Shown one piece after another: positions 16,013-23,127 of a stretch of DNA of 25,443 nt (position 1 is its first letter; each line of letters starts with the position of its first letter). The notes beneath the pieces were generated by a model that made no database searches, was not told the origin of the DNA, and was given only the letters and a program-made list of their open reading frames with translations. The translations under genes were made by a program, and so were the position numbers. Origin of the DNA: JAZQHR01 sp045540815 (lineage in GTDB: Bacteria > Bacillota > Clostridia > UMGS1810); NCBI GenBank assembly GCA_045540815.1, contig JAZQHY010000032.1:1-25443 (forward strand). Reading direction: 5' to 3'.

Positions 16013-16540
16013 ATGAACGCAATTGTAGTTTATAAATCAAAATACGGCTCTACCAAAACCTATGCCGAGTGGATTGGCGAAGAATTAGGCTGTGACGTGG
16101 TTGATGCTAAAAATATAAAGGCTGATGACCTTTTGAAGTATGATACTATTGTATACGGAGGGGGGTTATATGCCGAGGTAATAAACGGAGTAATCCTTAT
16201 TACAAAAAACTTTGATAAGCTTGCAGGCAAAAAGATAGCTGTGTATACCACGGGTATTACTCCGCTTGATTGCCGTGAGTATTACGATAAAATGGTTATA
16301 GAAAAGAATTTTAAAGATAAAAATGTGCTTGATAATATCAAAGTTTTCAATTTCCTGGGTAAAATGAAACTTGATGAGCTTTCACTTGTGCACAGAACTT
16401 CTCTTAAAACTCTTAAAAAGATTATGTCGTCAAAAGAAAATCCTACTGATATGGAAAAGCTTTTAGTTGAGCTGTGCGATGCAGATGATGATTACACCGA
16501 TAGAAATGCCATAAACGATTTAATTGAATATGTAAAATAA
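16013..16540 (+). CDS. Flavodoxin-domain protein
   Basis: A 175-residue protein whose first 100 residues match a flavodoxin fold. The FMN phosphate loop is YKSKYGSTKTYA (8-19); the second loop is YGGGLYAEVI; a strand-loop IAVYTTGITP follows. It resembles the flavodoxin-domain (HemG-like/YhaN-unrelated) group of short flavoproteins, which carry low-potential electrons or act as oxidoreductases. The C-terminal 70 residues are charged and family-specific, including CDADDDYTD. The ATG follows AAAGGAG. It sits 39 bases after the rRNA methyltransferase gene and ends at a shared bidirectional terminator. There is no haem-biosynthesis gene near it, so a protoporphyrinogen oxidase role has no support here. 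The partner is unknown. Confidence 0.85.
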   Translation: MNAIVVYKSKYGSTKTYAEWIGEELGCDVVDAKNIKADDLLKYDTIVYGGGLYAEVINGVILITKNFDKLAGKKIAVYTTGITPLDCREYYDKMVIEKNFKDKNVLDNIKVFNFLGKMKLDELSLVHRTSLKTLKKIMSSKENPTDMEKLLVELCDADDDYTDRNAINDLIEYVK

Positions 16541-16566
16541 AAAGAGATGCAAAAAGCATCTCTTTT
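16540..16566. terminator. Bidirectional terminator between the flavodoxin and stalk-domain genes
   Basis: AAAAGAGATGC (16540-16550) pairs perfectly with GCATCTCTTTT (16556-16566) around an AAAAA loop. It ends the plus-strand flavodoxin gene and, read backwards, the minus-strand gene at 16577-18043. Confidence 0.88.
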
Positions 16567-16576
16567 GTTATGCGTA

Positions 16577-18043
16577 TTATTCTTTGTAATCGGGATTAGC
16601 AATGTCTATGCCGTATTCCCATTCACTAGATCCGTGCCAGTTTGAAACATTGTAAAAGTCACCGCTAAATACTTTTTCTATAAATTCGTGGCTTAATGCT
16701 GTTCTTCCGTTTATCACCTTTACTGGCTCATCAAGTATAATCTCTGCGCCGTCTTTAATAACGATATTGCTTCCTTCTGAAAAAGTAATATGTTTAAAAT
16801 ATTTCATTACAGATGTAATGGTTATGGTACCATTGTCCCAAGCAATATAGGCGTCTTCGTTAGTTAATGATGCCATAAACTCTCTTAAAGGAACATATGG
16901 GGTGCCATTTTCAATAATAGGTTCTGATGTTGAAAGATATATATAATCATATGGTGATATATATTCTTCGTCGTTGTACCCATAATCAGGCTCGGTGAAA
17001 TCCAACAAATCAATTGTGTTTTCGTCAGTAAGGGTAGGAAACTTAACCTTCTCGCCTGTATTTACTTTTGTGTATTTGGCTTTTGTATTTATAGTAAATG
17101 CTATATCACTGTTTTCTTTTGTTATGCCTTCTATATCGGTAACACCTGCAAGAGTCAGAATATCACATAAGTTTATATCAAAACTCATTTTGGCATCTTC
17201 AGCAGAAATAATGCCTTTTGAATTAGTTTTGCATTTCATTTCTATACCATTTTCGCTGAAAATCTTGATGCCTCCAAGCATTATCTTTAGCTGATTTGCC
17301 TGTTCTTCGGTAAATGAAACTTCAGGAATCTGTGCCATTTTGATCGATTCATAAACAAGGTCTATTATCCAGCTTTTCGCCTGTGAGTCGTCCATTTTTA
17401 TATAGAAATATCCGCCTTTATATGTTATATCAGCGTTTTTCTTAAGAGTATCAAGTGAGATTTTGTAAAAATTTTTAATGTTTTCCTCGCTAAATAAAGA
17501 TGATAGCGATGAGAAAACTTCATCTTCGCCGATGTTATTGTAAAGGCTGGCATAATCGAGCACCATATATCTGTCTGAAGCAGGAGCATATATTATTATT
17601 TTATATACAGGATTTTCTAAATCTGAAAAATCAAACTTAATCCACATTTCATTTTTAGCATCTGCTGTGATTGTAAGGCTTTCATTTATCTTAAGCGGTG
17701 TATTTGACGCCTGAGATAAATATATGTTCATTTTTTGGTAGTCTTTTGAAATGTCGCATTTTAAATTCATCTTCTGTGTTGAATCAAAAAGACTTTCAAT
17801 TAAACTTTTTAAATCAATAATATCAGAAAAAGTGATGTTATTGCTCTCAATGCCTTGGTCAATGAGTTTAGAAAGTGCATTAAAAATTTCAAGTGGTTTA
17901 TCAAGAGTTAATGACATTTCCGTTGTTGCTTCATAATCTGTATATGTAGCATTAAACAAATTATCGAAGCTTGGCGAAGCGAATACGCTTGTTGCAGAAA
18001 AACATAAAACCAATGAAAGTAAAACAGCTATAATTTTTTTCAT
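16577..18043 (-). CDS. Secreted protein with C-terminal copper-amine-oxidase-type stalk domain
   Basis: A 488-residue exported protein. A clear signal peptide (Lys-Lys, hydrophobic core, cleavage expected after VFA at residue 22) is followed by a long region of no recognised family, about 23-345, rich in Ile, Lys and Asp with alternating beta-like segments such as KMNLKCDISKDYQKMNIYL. The C-terminal region (about 370-470) has the features of the copper-amine-oxidase N-terminal-like or stalk domain (PF07833): TPYVPLREFMAS, AYIAWDNGTITI, and VKVINGRTALSHEFIEKVF. In Clostridia this domain commonly ends surface or cell-wall proteins, so a cell-surface or envelope role is likely. The ATG follows AAAGGTG, with a promoter at 18071-18100. 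It is not an amine oxidase. No catalytic residues were recognised. Confidence 0.8.
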   Translation of the reverse strand: MKKIIAVLLSLVLCFSATSVFASPSFDNLFNATYTDYEATTEMSLTLDKPLEIFNALSKLIDQGIESNNITFSDIIDLKSLIESLFDSTQKMNLKCDISKDYQKMNIYLSQASNTPLKINESLTITADAKNEMWIKFDFSDLENPVYKIIIYAPASDRYMVLDYASLYNNIGEDEVFSSLSSLFSEENIKNFYKISLDTLKKNADITYKGGYFYIKMDDSQAKSWIIDLVYESIKMAQIPEVSFTEEQANQLKIMLGGIKIFSENGIEMKCKTNSKGIISAEDAKMSFDINLCDILTLAGVTDIEGITKENSDIAFTINTKAKYTKVNTGEKVKFPTLTDENTIDLLDFTEPDYGYNDEEYISPYDYIYLSTSEPIIENGTPYVPLREFMASLTNEDAYIAWDNGTITITSVMKYFKHITFSEGSNIVIKDGAEIILDEPVKVINGRTALSHEFIEKVFSGDFYNVSNWHGSSEWEYGIDIANPDYKE

Positions 18044-18070
18044 AATTAATCACACACCTTTCTTAAATAT

Positions 18071-18100
18071 ATTATACACTAACTAGAAAATTTAAGTCAA
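18071..18100 (-). promoter_or_regulatory. Promoter for the secreted stalk-domain gene
   Basis: On the minus strand, TTGACT (18100-18095), an 18-base spacer and TATAAT (18076-18071) lie about 28 bases before the start codon. Confidence 0.65.
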
Positions 18101-18188
18101 TGCATAATTAAGATATTAGCATTGTTTATTTAAAAAATTTATTAATTTAAAAAATCGAAAAAATTTTTAAAAAATTTTCAAAAAACTA

Positions 18189-18217
18189 TTGACACCCTGA
18201 TTTTTTTATGTTATTAT
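18189..18217 (+). promoter_or_regulatory. Promoter for tRNA-Leu
   Basis: TTGACA (18189-18194), a 17-base spacer and TATTAT (18212-18217), about 42 bases before the tRNA. A TATAAA at 18215-18220 is an alternative -10. Confidence 0.7.
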
Positions 18218-18258
18218 AAACAAGTCGTTTGAGATAACTCAAATACAAAACACACTAT

Positions 18259-18342
18259 GCGGGTGTGGCGGAATTGGCAGACGCGCTAGACTTAGGATCT
18301 AGTGTCCCCGACGTGAAGGTTCAAGTCCTTTCACCCGCACCA
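18259..18342 (+). tRNA. tRNA-Leu (anticodon UAG)
   Basis: A class II tRNA of 84 bases including the encoded CCA (18340-18342). The acceptor stem is GCGGGTG (18259-18265) paired with CACCCGC (18332-18338). The D-arm is GGCGGAATTGGCAGACGC. The anticodon stem CTAGA/TCTAG holds the loop CTTAGGA (18291-18297), with anticodon TAG at 18293-18295 reading CUA and other CUN leucine codons. A long variable arm follows (TGTCCCCGACGTG), then the T-arm with GGTTCAAGTCC. It stands alone with its own promoter and terminator. Confidence 0.97.
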
Positions 18343-18378
18343 AAATAAACTCATACCAAAGGTATGGGTTTATTTTTT
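18343..18378 (+). terminator. Terminator after tRNA-Leu
   Basis: A 15-pair stem, AAATAAACTCATACC (18343-18357) and GGTATGGGTTTATTT (18361-18375), with one G-U pair and an AAA loop, followed by more T residues. Confidence 0.92.
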
Positions 18379-18420
18379 ATGTTCAGAAGGACTAAAGCCT
18401 AGAAGGCACGAGGCGTAAAT

Positions 18421-18441
18421 AAAATGATTGATAATCATTTT
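18421..18441. promoter_or_regulatory. Perfect palindrome upstream of the cysteine-rich gene, possibly a Fur-type operator
   Basis: AAAATGATT (18421-18429) and AATCATTTT (18433-18441) surround GAT. The right part, TGATAATCATTTTCA, resembles half of the Fur-family box. It lies 70 bases before the ATG at 18513, where a repressor site would fit. A simple terminator is the alternative, but the following T-run is short and interrupted. Confidence 0.35.
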
Positions 18442-18457
18442 CACACATTTTTCTCCT

Positions 18458-18486
18458 TTCACATAGTATGATAGTGAAGTTATATA
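18458..18486 (+). promoter_or_regulatory. Weak promoter candidate for the cysteine-rich gene
   Basis: TTCACA (18458-18463), a 17-base spacer and TATATA (18481-18486). Both boxes are imperfect; a sporulation sigma factor could instead be used. Confidence 0.3.
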
Positions 18487-18512
18487 TAATTTTCTTTAAG
18501 GAGGAGTAATAA

Positions 18513-19364
18513 ATGGGTGAAAGAAATTGCAGTTGCGGCTTGCCCAATAACAATGGCGGTGTGTGTATTCAGACACGCAAGGTGTATGACAGCTGCCGAG
18601 ATAAAGAGTGTATAGAAAATGTAAGGGTATACCTTGAAGATTGTGCACAGGAAATAGTTAACAACGCTATAAGCGTAAAGTGCAAAAAGTCAGAGCTTAT
18701 ATGGGTTTATTCTGATGTAGAACCGGTGGCTTTCAACAGAGGTTATTACACTGTTGATTTAAGATTTTTCTTCAAAATCACACTTGATGTGTTCTGCGGT
18801 ATGGGTAGTCCTGCGCAGGTTTGCGGTTTAGCAGTATATGAAAAGAGAGTTGTTCTTTTTGGCTCGGAAGGTAACGCAAAGATATTCCAGTCAAAATATC
18901 GTTTTGACGATGTGGATTATCAGATGTGGCAGAAAAACAACCTTCCTATTGCACAGATAGAGGCTGTAGACCCAATTTGCCTGTCAGCACGTATTGTGGA
19001 ACCAAATGACAATTGCTGTTGCAGTTGCGCGTGTGAGTGCGATGTAAACTCACTTCCTAGAAACATATGCAATGTATTTAATGGCACTATAGTTGATAAC
19101 GAAAACGATAAGAGAATTTTCGTAACACTTGGTTTATTTACTATAGTAAGACTTGAAAGAGATGTCCAGCTTCTTATCCCTGTATATGATTTCTGTATTC
19201 CTGAATGTGAATGCGTAACATCTACAGAAACAAGTCCTTGCGAAATATTTGATAAGCTTAAATTTCCTGTAGATGAGTTTTTCCCACCTGAAAGAGATTC
19301 ATTTGAAGGCTTGGAATATACAGGTGAATGTGGCTGCGGATGCGGTTGTGGCTGTAACGACTAA
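18513..19364 (+). CDS. Cysteine-rich conserved clostridial protein of unknown function
   Basis: A 283-residue protein with 26 cysteines. The N-terminus has CSCG; a conserved block runs from VYDSCRDKECIENVRVYLED through SELIWVYSDVEP and GYYTVDLRFFFKITLDVF to VVLFGSEGNAKIFQS; the middle has a cluster NCCCSCACECD; and the C-terminus ends in CGCGCGCGC. There is no signal peptide or membrane segment. I recognise the general pattern from uncharacterised clostridial proteins, not from a named family. The alternating cysteines suggest disulfide cross-linking or metal binding, as in some spore-coat and exosporium proteins, and the cotJ operon lies 4 kb away; this link is inference only. The ATG has an excellent GGAGGAG site. 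A terminator follows at 19388-19423. Confidence 0.8.
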   Translation: MGERNCSCGLPNNNGGVCIQTRKVYDSCRDKECIENVRVYLEDCAQEIVNNAISVKCKKSELIWVYSDVEPVAFNRGYYTVDLRFFFKITLDVFCGMGSPAQVCGLAVYEKRVVLFGSEGNAKIFQSKYRFDDVDYQMWQKNNLPIAQIEAVDPICLSARIVEPNDNCCCSCACECDVNSLPRNICNVFNGTIVDNENDKRIFVTLGLFTIVRLERDVQLLIPVYDFCIPECECVTSTETSPCEIFDKLKFPVDEFFPPERDSFEGLEYTGECGCGCGCGCND

Positions 19365-19387
19365 TAAAAAGTATTGAATTTTTTTGG

Positions 19388-19423
19388 AATAAGGCGTAAA
19401 ATTATTTTGCGCCTTATTTTTGT
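19388..19423 (+). terminator. Terminator after the cysteine-rich gene
   Basis: AATAAGGCG (19388-19396) pairs with CGCCTTATT (19410-19418) around an AT-rich loop that can extend the stem, followed by a T-run to 19423. Confidence 0.85.
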
Positions 19424-19443
19424 TTGGGAGGGGGACAATTAGT

Positions 19444-19893
19444 ATGAAAATACTTGTGGATGCAGACGCGTGTCCGGTGAAAAAAGAAATAGAAACAATA
19501 GCGAAAAGATATGGGATAAGCGTGTGTATGATTATAGATACAAGTCATATTTTAAAAAGTGATTATAGTGATGTTATCACGGTGGACAAGGCTAGTGATA
19601 GCGTTGATATAGCTCTTATAAATCGTACATCAGCTGGTGATATAGTTGTTACACAGGACTATGGCGTGGCAACTATGGCACTTGGTAAGAGAGCATATGC
19701 CATAAATCAAAACGGACTTGTATATACATCTGAAAATATAGACAGACTCCTTTTTGAAAGACACATTGGCAAAAAGGTAAGACGTAGCGGTGGGCGAACA
19801 GGTACAATTAAGAAAAGAACTGCAGATGATGACAAACGATTTTGTGAAAATTTTACCTATTTAATTGAGAAAATCTTGAATAGTAACAAATAA
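19444..19893 (+). CDS. YaiI/YqxD family protein (UPF0178, DUF188)
   Basis: A 149-residue member of the UPF0178 family, a small PIN-like domain group. The hallmark N-terminus MKILVDADACPVKKEI is intact, followed by VDKASDSVDIALINR, the acidic VVTQDYGVATMAL and the C-terminal GGRTGTIKKRTADDDKRF. The conserved Asp residues fit a metal-dependent nuclease-like site, but no activity has been established for the family to my knowledge. The frame is open from 19420, but the ATG at 19444 follows GGGAGGGGGAC and starts the family motif, so it is the start. It is bordered by a terminator upstream and the pta promoter downstream, so it appears to be a single-gene unit; no promoter of its own was clear. 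Confidence 0.92.
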   Translation: MKILVDADACPVKKEIETIAKRYGISVCMIIDTSHILKSDYSDVITVDKASDSVDIALINRTSAGDIVVTQDYGVATMALGKRAYAINQNGLVYTSENIDRLLFERHIGKKVRRSGGRTGTIKKRTADDDKRFCENFTYLIEKILNSNK

Positions 19894-19918
19894 AACATCA
19901 AAAAAATTGCAAATTCTA

Positions 19919-19947
19919 TTGAAAAATACAGGATTGTGGTATATAAT
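19919..19947 (+). promoter_or_regulatory. Strong sigma-A promoter for pta-ackA
   Basis: TTGAAA (19919-19924), a 17-base spacer and TATAAT (19942-19947). It overlaps an upstream in-frame ATG at 19936, which excludes that ATG as the pta start. Confidence 0.8.
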
Positions 19948-19983
19948 GGAATACAAATGAAAATTATTTTTGGAGGAATAGAC

Positions 19984-20985
19984 GTGAGTAATTTTTTAGA
20001 AAGAATTAAGGAAAGAGCAAAAGCAGACAAAAAGACCATAGTTCTTCCTGAATCTATGGATAGAAGAACATTTGAGGCTGCTGAAAAGGTGCTTAAAGAA
20101 GAAATCGCTAATGTAATCATTATCGGTACTCCTGAAGAGGTTGAGGCTAACAGCAAGGGTCTTGATATTTCAAAGGCTACTATCATCAATCCTTTTACAT
20201 ATGAAAAAACAGAAGAGTATTTAAATCTATTTGTTGAGCTTAGAAAAAACAAAGGCTTAACTTACGAAGAGGCAAAGAAAACAGCGCTTGGTGACTATAT
20301 GTACTATGCTTGTCTTATGGTTAAAGCAGGCGATGCAGATGGTGTTGTTTCAGGTGCGTGTCACTCAACTGCAAATACACTTCGTCCAAGCCTTCAGATT
20401 ATAAAAACTAAACCTGGTGTTAAGCTTGTTTCTGCTTTCTTTGTGATGGTTGTTCCTGATTGTGAATATGGAGCAAACGGTACATTCATTTTTGCGGACA
20501 GCGGTCTTGAACAGAATCCTGACCCTGAAAAGCTTGCAGCAATTGCTGCTTGCTCTGCTGAATCATTTGAGCTTCTTGCAGAAGAAAAAGCGCTTGTTGC
20601 TATGCTATCACATTCAACAATGGGCAGTGCAAAGCATGCAGATGTTGATAAGGTTGTAGAAGCTACTAGAATTTGTAAAGAACAAAACCCTGAACTTGCA
20701 GTTGACGGAGAACTTCAACTAGATGCTGCTATTGTTCCTGAAATTGGTGCATCAAAAGCTCCGGGAAGTAAAGTTGCCGGCAAGGCAAACGTACTTGTAT
20801 TTCCTGACCTTGATGCAGGTAACATCGGTTACAAGCTTGTTCAAAGACTTGCTAAAGCAGAGGCATATGGACCGGTAACTCAGGGTATAGCAATGCCAAT
20901 AAATGACCTTTCAAGAGGTTGCAGCGCTGACGATATCGTTGGTGTTGTTGCTATCACTTGTGTGCAGGCACAGGCAAACAAATAA
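19984..20985 (+). CDS. pta: Phosphate acetyltransferase
   Basis: Converts acetyl-CoA and phosphate to acetyl phosphate and CoA in the cytoplasm, the first step of acetate formation. The 333 residues match the short single-domain Pta class. Visible signatures are IVLPESMDRRTFEAA at the N-terminus, DGVVSGACHSTANTLRP, DGELQLDAAIVPEIG, FPDLDAGNIGYKLVQR and the C-terminal MPINDLSRGCSADDIV, together the CoA and phosphate-binding parts of the family. The GTG at 19984 is chosen: GGAGGA lies six bases upstream, and the upstream ATG at 19936 is inside the promoter. The codon choice is cleaner and more regular than in neighbouring genes, as in highly expressed genes. ackA follows after 22 bases. Confidence 0.97.
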   Translation: MSNFLERIKERAKADKKTIVLPESMDRRTFEAAEKVLKEEIANVIIIGTPEEVEANSKGLDISKATIINPFTYEKTEEYLNLFVELRKNKGLTYEEAKKTALGDYMYYACLMVKAGDADGVVSGACHSTANTLRPSLQIIKTKPGVKLVSAFFVMVVPDCEYGANGTFIFADSGLEQNPDPEKLAAIAACSAESFELLAEEKALVAMLSHSTMGSAKHADVDKVVEATRICKEQNPELAVDGELQLDAAIVPEIGASKAPGSKVAGKANVLVFPDLDAGNIGYKLVQRLAKAEAYGPVTQGIAMPINDLSRGCSADDIVGVVAITCVQAQANK

Positions 20986-21007
20986 TTTTTAAAAAGGAGT
21001 TTTTAAA

Positions 21008-22201
21008 ATGAATATATTAGTTATTAACGCAGGAAGTTCATCACTTAAATATCAGTTTATAGCTATCGAGTCAAAGACTGTTCTTGCAAAAGGTCTTTGC
21101 GAAAGAATAGGTATAGAGGGTTCAAAGATTTCGCAGAAGGCAGACGGTAAGCCAAACTACGAGCTTGTACAGCCTATGAAAGACCACGCTGATGCAATTC
21201 AGATGGTTATAGATGCTCTTACATCTGCAGAATATGGTGTTATTAAGAGTATGGACGAAATTGATGCTGTAGGTCACAGAGTTGTACACGGCGGAGAATT
21301 ATTTAATGGTTCTGTTCTTATTACTGAAGAAGTTAAAAAAGCAATGGAAGATTGCATCGACCTTGCACCACTTCACAACCCTGCAAACCTTATCGGTATA
21401 GCAGCGTGTGAAAAGATAATGCCTACAACTCCACAGGTTGGTGTGTTTGATACTGCATTCCATCAGACAATGCCTGAAAAAGCATATATGTATGCACTTC
21501 CATATGACCTATACAAAACTCATAAAATAAGAAGATATGGTTTCCACGGCACATCTCACAAATACGTTACAGAGAGAGCAGCAGCTATGCTTGGCAAACC
21601 TGTTGAAGAACTTAAGATAGTAACCTGCCACCTTGGAAACGGCTCATCTATCACAGCTGTTGATGGTGGTAAGTCAGTTGATACTACAATGGGCTTTACT
21701 CCTCTTGCTGGTGTTGCAATGGGTACAAGAAGTGGTGACATCGACCCTGCTATCGTTACATTCCTAATGGATAAGGAAAATATGACTATTGACCAGGTAA
21801 ACAATGTTCTAAATAAAGAATCAGGTGTTTATGGTATTTCAGGGCTTAGCAGTGACTTCCGTGACCTTGAAAAAGGCGCGTCAGAAGGCGATGCTAGATG
21901 TAAGCTTGCACTTGATATGTTTATATACCACGTTAAAAAATACGTTGGTGCATACGCTGCGGCAATGGGCGGACTTGATGCTATAGTATTTACTGCAGGT
22001 ATAGGTGAGAATACATCTATCATAAGAGCAGGTGTTACAGAAGGTCTTGAATTTATGGGAGTAAAGATTGATGCAGCAGCAAATAAGATGCGCGGCGAGG
22101 AAAAAGACATCAGTACTCCGGATGCAAAAGTAAGAACACTTGTTATTCCTACAAACGAGGAGCTTATGATTGCGCTTGACACTGCAAGACTTGCAAAATA
22201 A
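21008..22201 (+). CDS. ackA: Acetate kinase
   Basis: Transfers phosphate from acetyl phosphate to ADP, giving acetate and ATP: the energy-conserving end of the pathway started by Pta. The full 397 residues have all the classic active-site residues at the positions known from characterised enzymes: Asn7 (INAGSSSLKYQF), Arg91 (GHRVVHGG), Asp148 (VFDTAFHQ), His180 (YGFHGTSHKYV), Arg241 (MGTRSGDIDP) and Glu384 (PTNEEL). The nucleotide-binding CHLGNGSS and FTAGIGENTS loops are also present. AAGGAG lies before the ATG. It is the second gene of the pta-ackA operon; I see no convincing terminator after it, so some read-through into yceD is possible. Confidence 0.98.
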   Translation: MNILVINAGSSSLKYQFIAIESKTVLAKGLCERIGIEGSKISQKADGKPNYELVQPMKDHADAIQMVIDALTSAEYGVIKSMDEIDAVGHRVVHGGELFNGSVLITEEVKKAMEDCIDLAPLHNPANLIGIAACEKIMPTTPQVGVFDTAFHQTMPEKAYMYALPYDLYKTHKIRRYGFHGTSHKYVTERAAAMLGKPVEELKIVTCHLGNGSSITAVDGGKSVDTTMGFTPLAGVAMGTRSGDIDPAIVTFLMDKENMTIDQVNNVLNKESGVYGISGLSSDFRDLEKGASEGDARCKLALDMFIYHVKKYVGAYAAAMGGLDAIVFTAGIGENTSIIRAGVTEGLEFMGVKIDAAANKMRGEEKDISTPDAKVRTLVIPTNEELMIALDTARLAK

Positions 22202-22226
22202 TTTGTCCTATAGATGTAAAAATCTC

Positions 22227-22255
22227 TTGACAAATGGAATAATTATATGTATAAT
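22227..22255 (+). promoter_or_regulatory. Consensus sigma-A promoter for yceD-rpmF
   Basis: A fully consensus promoter: TTGACA (22227-22232), a 17-base spacer and TATAAT (22250-22255). It lies between ackA and the ribosomal-protein operon. Confidence 0.88.
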
Positions 22256-22279
22256 ATTTTTGTTGTGTCGAGGTGGACT

Positions 22280-22774
22280 ATGATTATTGATGTATCAGAT
22301 ATTTTGAAAAATGAAGGCGCAGGCATTAAATTAGAAGGCGATGTTAGTATCGACGTTATTGATTTTGGAGGAATGAAGCTAAGGCTTCAAGCACCTATCT
22401 CGGTAAGCGGCGATATAAAGAACATTGGCGGAAATTTATACTTAAATGCCAAGGGACAAACAAAGTTTGTTACAGAGTGCGCAAGATGTTTGGAAGATGT
22501 AAATGTTGATTTTGCGTTTCCGATTGAACAGATTTTTTCAAATGCTGTAAGTGATGATGTGGACATCGAATTTATCGAATCGGGAACCATTGAACTTGAC
22601 GAAATTATAGAGAGTCAGCTTTGTATGAATCTTCCAATGAGTTATTTATGCAAGGAAGATTGCAAAGGCTTGTGCTCAAAATGCGGATGCAATTTAAACG
22701 TTTCCGAGTGTGATTGTGACACCGAGGAAATAGACCCGCGTCTTTTAGCACTAAAGGACTTTTTAAAAGAGTAA
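22280..22774 (+). CDS. yceD: YceD/DUF177 family protein (ribosome-associated, rpmF-linked)
   Basis: A 164-residue DUF177 protein, the conserved partner gene of rpmF, with a reported role in 23S rRNA processing in bacteria and plastids. Visible hallmarks are FVTECARCLEDV in the middle and, near the C-terminus, MNLPMSYLCKEDCKGLC followed by KCGCNLNVSECDC and DPRLLALKDFL. The cysteine pairs suggest a zinc-binding site, a common feature of this version. The frame is open from 22247, but that ATG overlaps the promoter; the ATG at 22280 has GAGGTGG upstream and is chosen. rpmF follows after 41 bases, so the two genes form an operon under the consensus promoter at 22227-22255. Confidence 0.92.
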   Translation: MIIDVSDILKNEGAGIKLEGDVSIDVIDFGGMKLRLQAPISVSGDIKNIGGNLYLNAKGQTKFVTECARCLEDVNVDFAFPIEQIFSNAVSDDVDIEFIESGTIELDEIIESQLCMNLPMSYLCKEDCKGLCSKCGCNLNVSECDCDTEEIDPRLLALKDFLKE

Positions 22775-22815
22775 ATAATATATCTCATATAGATATCCTA
22801 CTGGGAGGTGGAAAC

Positions 22816-22992
22816 ATGGCAGTACCTAAGAGAAAAACATCAAAAGCAAGAAGAGATAAGAGAAGAGCAAATTGGAAGCTTCTTTTACCTGGTATGGTAA
22901 AATGCAGCAAATGCGGTGAGTACAAACTTTCTCACAGAGCATGTAAAAATTGCGGTACTTACAATGATAAAGAAGTATTGAAAGCTGAATAA
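22816..22992 (+). CDS. rpmF: 50S ribosomal protein L32
   Basis: A 58-residue bL32. The basic start MAVPKRKTSKARRDKRRANW is diagnostic, and CSKCGEYKLSH with CKNCG gives four cysteines in two CxxC pairs, the zinc-ribbon (C+) version rather than the cysteine-free form used under zinc limitation. It is a component of the large ribosomal subunit. The ribosome-binding site is GGGAGGTGG, and the ATG is at 22816. It is the second gene of the yceD-rpmF operon and is followed by a terminator at 23027-23058. Confidence 0.98.
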   Translation: MAVPKRKTSKARRDKRRANWKLLLPGMVKCSKCGEYKLSHRACKNCGTYNDKEVLKAE

Positions 22993-23026
22993 TTTTTTGA
23001 TTAGTTCAAATGTAATTTAGCAAATG

Positions 23027-23058
23027 AGCCTGTCCTTTAAAAGAGGGCAGGCTGTTTT
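23027..23058 (+). terminator. Terminator after rpmF
   Basis: AGCCTGTCCT (23027-23036) pairs with AGGGCAGGCT (23044-23053), with one G-U pair, followed by GTTTTAT. Confidence 0.85.
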
Positions 23059-23074
23059 ATTGTAAATGTTTTGC

Positions 23075-23103
23075 TTGAAGCGAAATTTTAGGGGTATTAT
23101 AAT
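23075..23103 (+). promoter_or_regulatory. Promoter for the DUF512-der unit
   Basis: TTGAAG (23075-23080), a 17-base spacer and TATAAT (23098-23103), 25 bases before the start codon. Confidence 0.72.
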
Positions 23104-23127
23104 ATATATGTAACTTGGAGGTGACAC

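Noticed and set aside
18343..18512. Small gene or RNA between tRNA-Leu and the cysteine-rich gene
   Set aside because: The stretch holds a terminator, a palindrome and promoter-like boxes but no open frame with a ribosome-binding site.
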